Of a stretch of 64,000 bases of DNA, positions 62,244 to 64,000 are shown one piece after another (the first letter of the stretch is position 1; the number at the start of each line of letters is the position of its first letter). Both the position numbers and the translations under genes were made by a program. The notes beneath the pieces are model-generated. The model made no database searches, was not told where the DNA came from, and worked only from the letters and a program-made list of their open reading frames with translations. Source of the stretch: Euphorbia lathyris (lineage: Eukaryota; Streptophyta; Magnoliopsida; Malpighiales; Euphorbiaceae); contig NC_088913.1 of the NCBI RefSeq assembly GCF_963576675.1, forward strand, positions 81,219,001 to 81,283,000. The letters run 5' to 3'.

Positions 62244-64000
62244 TTTTTTTGATGGATACAAGAAGGCTAGAAGCCCAGGAAAAAAGAAAGAAGAAAAAGA
62301 AAGGAACAATAACTTAAACACGAATCAGATGACTAAGTACAGAATCCCTGCAATCAGCTGCAAGAGTTTCCTAGAGGCTTACAGGAGGCACACTAAACTC
62401 ACTGTCACCCAAAGGATAAGACCCTGCAAAATTCGCCAACCATTTAGCTGTCCTGTTTCCTTCTCGGTACATATGGATAAAGAGAACACTCCATTGTCCA
62501 TCCCGGAGCTCAACACACTATGGATTGGCCAAGAAAATGGGTGGTGCAATTGCGTACCCCCTATCATGTACCGTAATATAACTTTTTAATCCAATTCCAC
62601 AATTAGCTTCTTGATTCCCCGATCCCATGCTAATTGGAGTCCAAAAAAGAGGCCCCATAGTTCAGCAGCGGTGGAAGTGCAGTATCTGATATTAGCACCG
62701 AAGCCTCCACACTAACATCCATGCTCATCTCTTATCAGCCCACCTGCTGAAGCCATTCCCGGATTTCCTTTGCAAGCTCCATCAGTATTCAGTTTCATCC
62801 ATCCCGAGTCAGGCGGATACGACGAAATCCATATTTGTTGTTTGCAAGACAAGGGGCCAGTGTGCAAGAGCTTTTGCGCTCTAAGGAATTCATCACAAAA
62901 GGTGATGATTTTATCAATAAAGTAAGCGTTTGGGGGTACAGAGGCAAATACCCTCTCATTTCGCCATTTCCATAGCCACCAGATACTGAAAATAAAGAAT
63001 GTAGGCCACTGAATGTCATAGAATGTCCCCGGTTGTACCAAATTCTAACTACATATGCAATGTCGTTAGAATTGCTTTGTCCCAAATTAGGCGTGGAACC
63101 CGATAATCCTGAAAAAGATGAAGCAGTGTCTCGGGTTCATGGCAGAAAAGGCATGTTTCATCGCTTGCGATGTGTCTCTACACCCGATTAACGTTGCACA
63201 GTACTACATTATGTTGCAGCTGCCAGACAAAGCATCACAACTTCTTTGGAACTTCCAGCAGCCAAATCACATGCCAACTTGAGTTCGAACTCGATACTGA
63301 GGAAGGAGGATCGATGTAGTCATAGCCAGTTCAGACTGAATATTCTCTAGATGAAGCAAGAGACCAATACCAACAATCTTCCATTAAAATATCAAGACTG
63401 AAAACCATGGAGGCAAGTCGTAGAACAGTTGTAGCATCCAAAAAATCAGCAAATAAATCCCATTGCCAAGTCTTACGGCTAATATCCTAGAAAAATGAAA
63501 TCGTCTAGTTGAGCAGGTCTTCCAGTGGCAGGCTGATCAAATTAAGAATAGAGAGTTATCAGCCATTGAGGGAGATGGGATGCTAAGGGCAGTAGGTGGT
63601 TTTGAGATCCGGGGGGTATATTTCCTATGAGGAACAATCATCCAATGAGCATATCCCATTGTAGTAGTATTTTCTGTTTGAGGTATAGAAAGCTTACCGG
63701 TATTGCTCGTTTGATGAGGGGCCTCAGACATAGAGTCACATTGCATGGTAGCATAATCTATCGGTGAGTTAGCAGGCATGCTGGGTTTCGCAGGATTAAT
63801 TGTTGGTGATTCCGTGCTTTGCAAGATACTGGGATGGGAGCAAACTTCTCGTGTGTGCCCATATCGGCCACAATTGTTGTAAGCCAGGTAGAGGCCCTCA
63901 TATTCTATGTGATAAGTGCTACCATTGAGGCAAAATTTAGCAACAAATGTGATAACATCGAGATATTAACCCGAGGACTAAAAGGGATATTCACCTCAAA
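62244..64000 (-). pseudogene. Internally deleted LINE (third family), runs off the window
   Basis: In minus sense the first visible part is the end of ORF1: a CCHC-like knuckle (EYEGLYLAYNNCGRYGHTRE, first Cys apparently lost) and a Ser/Pro-rich tail (63537-63824). It then passes, near 63500, directly to the end of ORF2: a zf-RVT motif (SDETCLFCHEPETLLHLFQD) and an RNase H-like domain (SGWMKLNTDGACKGNPGMAS, TAAELWGLFLGLQLAWDRGI). Endonuclease and RT are missing. Stops and frameshifts are present. The 3' end is marked by the T run at 62244-62250. Confidence 0.8.

Overview
The window looks like nuclear DNA of a flowering plant, most likely a eudicot. It is AT-rich and packed with plant-type LTR retrotransposons, L1-like LINE tails, hAT, CACTA and MULE-like elements and MITEs, and it carries a patch of plastid DNA (rps, rpl, atpA, ycf1 and plastid rRNA pieces). 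I cannot name the species. I see no complete, clearly functional host gene; recognisable host-derived pieces are an eEF1A fragment and fragments of a phytepsin-type aspartic proteinase gene.

Layout. 669-3849: a short, young LTR element (element A, minus strand) with a 723-codon ORF and no reverse transcriptase. 3.9-7.7 kb: nested MITEs. 7765-17586: a complete but inactivated Ty3/gypsy Tat-lineage element (minus strand) that carries a spliced gene on the opposite strand between integrase and the LTR. 18.36-20.9 kb: a hAT-like element with a nested MITE, a LINE RNase H fragment and another MITE. 21488-27050: element B, a larger relative of element A, encoding an acidic Gag-like region, a retropepsin and a set of 55-residue repeats, again without RT or integrase. 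27.2-28.6 kb: a hAT-like element and a short LINE tail. 29.9-32.1 kb: a long inverted-repeat element abutting an eEF1A fragment. 32141-44850: a decayed chromovirus opened by a hAT-like insertion (34367-35253) and a 6.8-kb CACTA element (37255-44046), which itself holds two MITEs and captured gene fragments. 44963-47166: a scrambled mosaic of plastid fragments. 47.4-64 kb: MITEs, five LINE remnants, two copia remnants and AT-rich spacer.

How the parts relate. Elements A and B are one family: same tRNA-iMet primer site, similar LTR ends, homologous polyproteins. Their U3 regions carry arrays of an imperfect dyad, ACGCnnnGCGT, spaced almost strictly 21 or 52 bp (two or five DNA turns) and ending about 190 bp upstream of a conserved TATA-like box. 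Their coding regions end in a tandem 55-residue module centred on RRDIPFDVG, in the place where pol would normally lie. With the antisense spliced gene of the Tat element and the plastid mosaic, these are the most notable contents. Insertions were dated relative to each other by target-site duplications (TSDs) read directly from the sequence.
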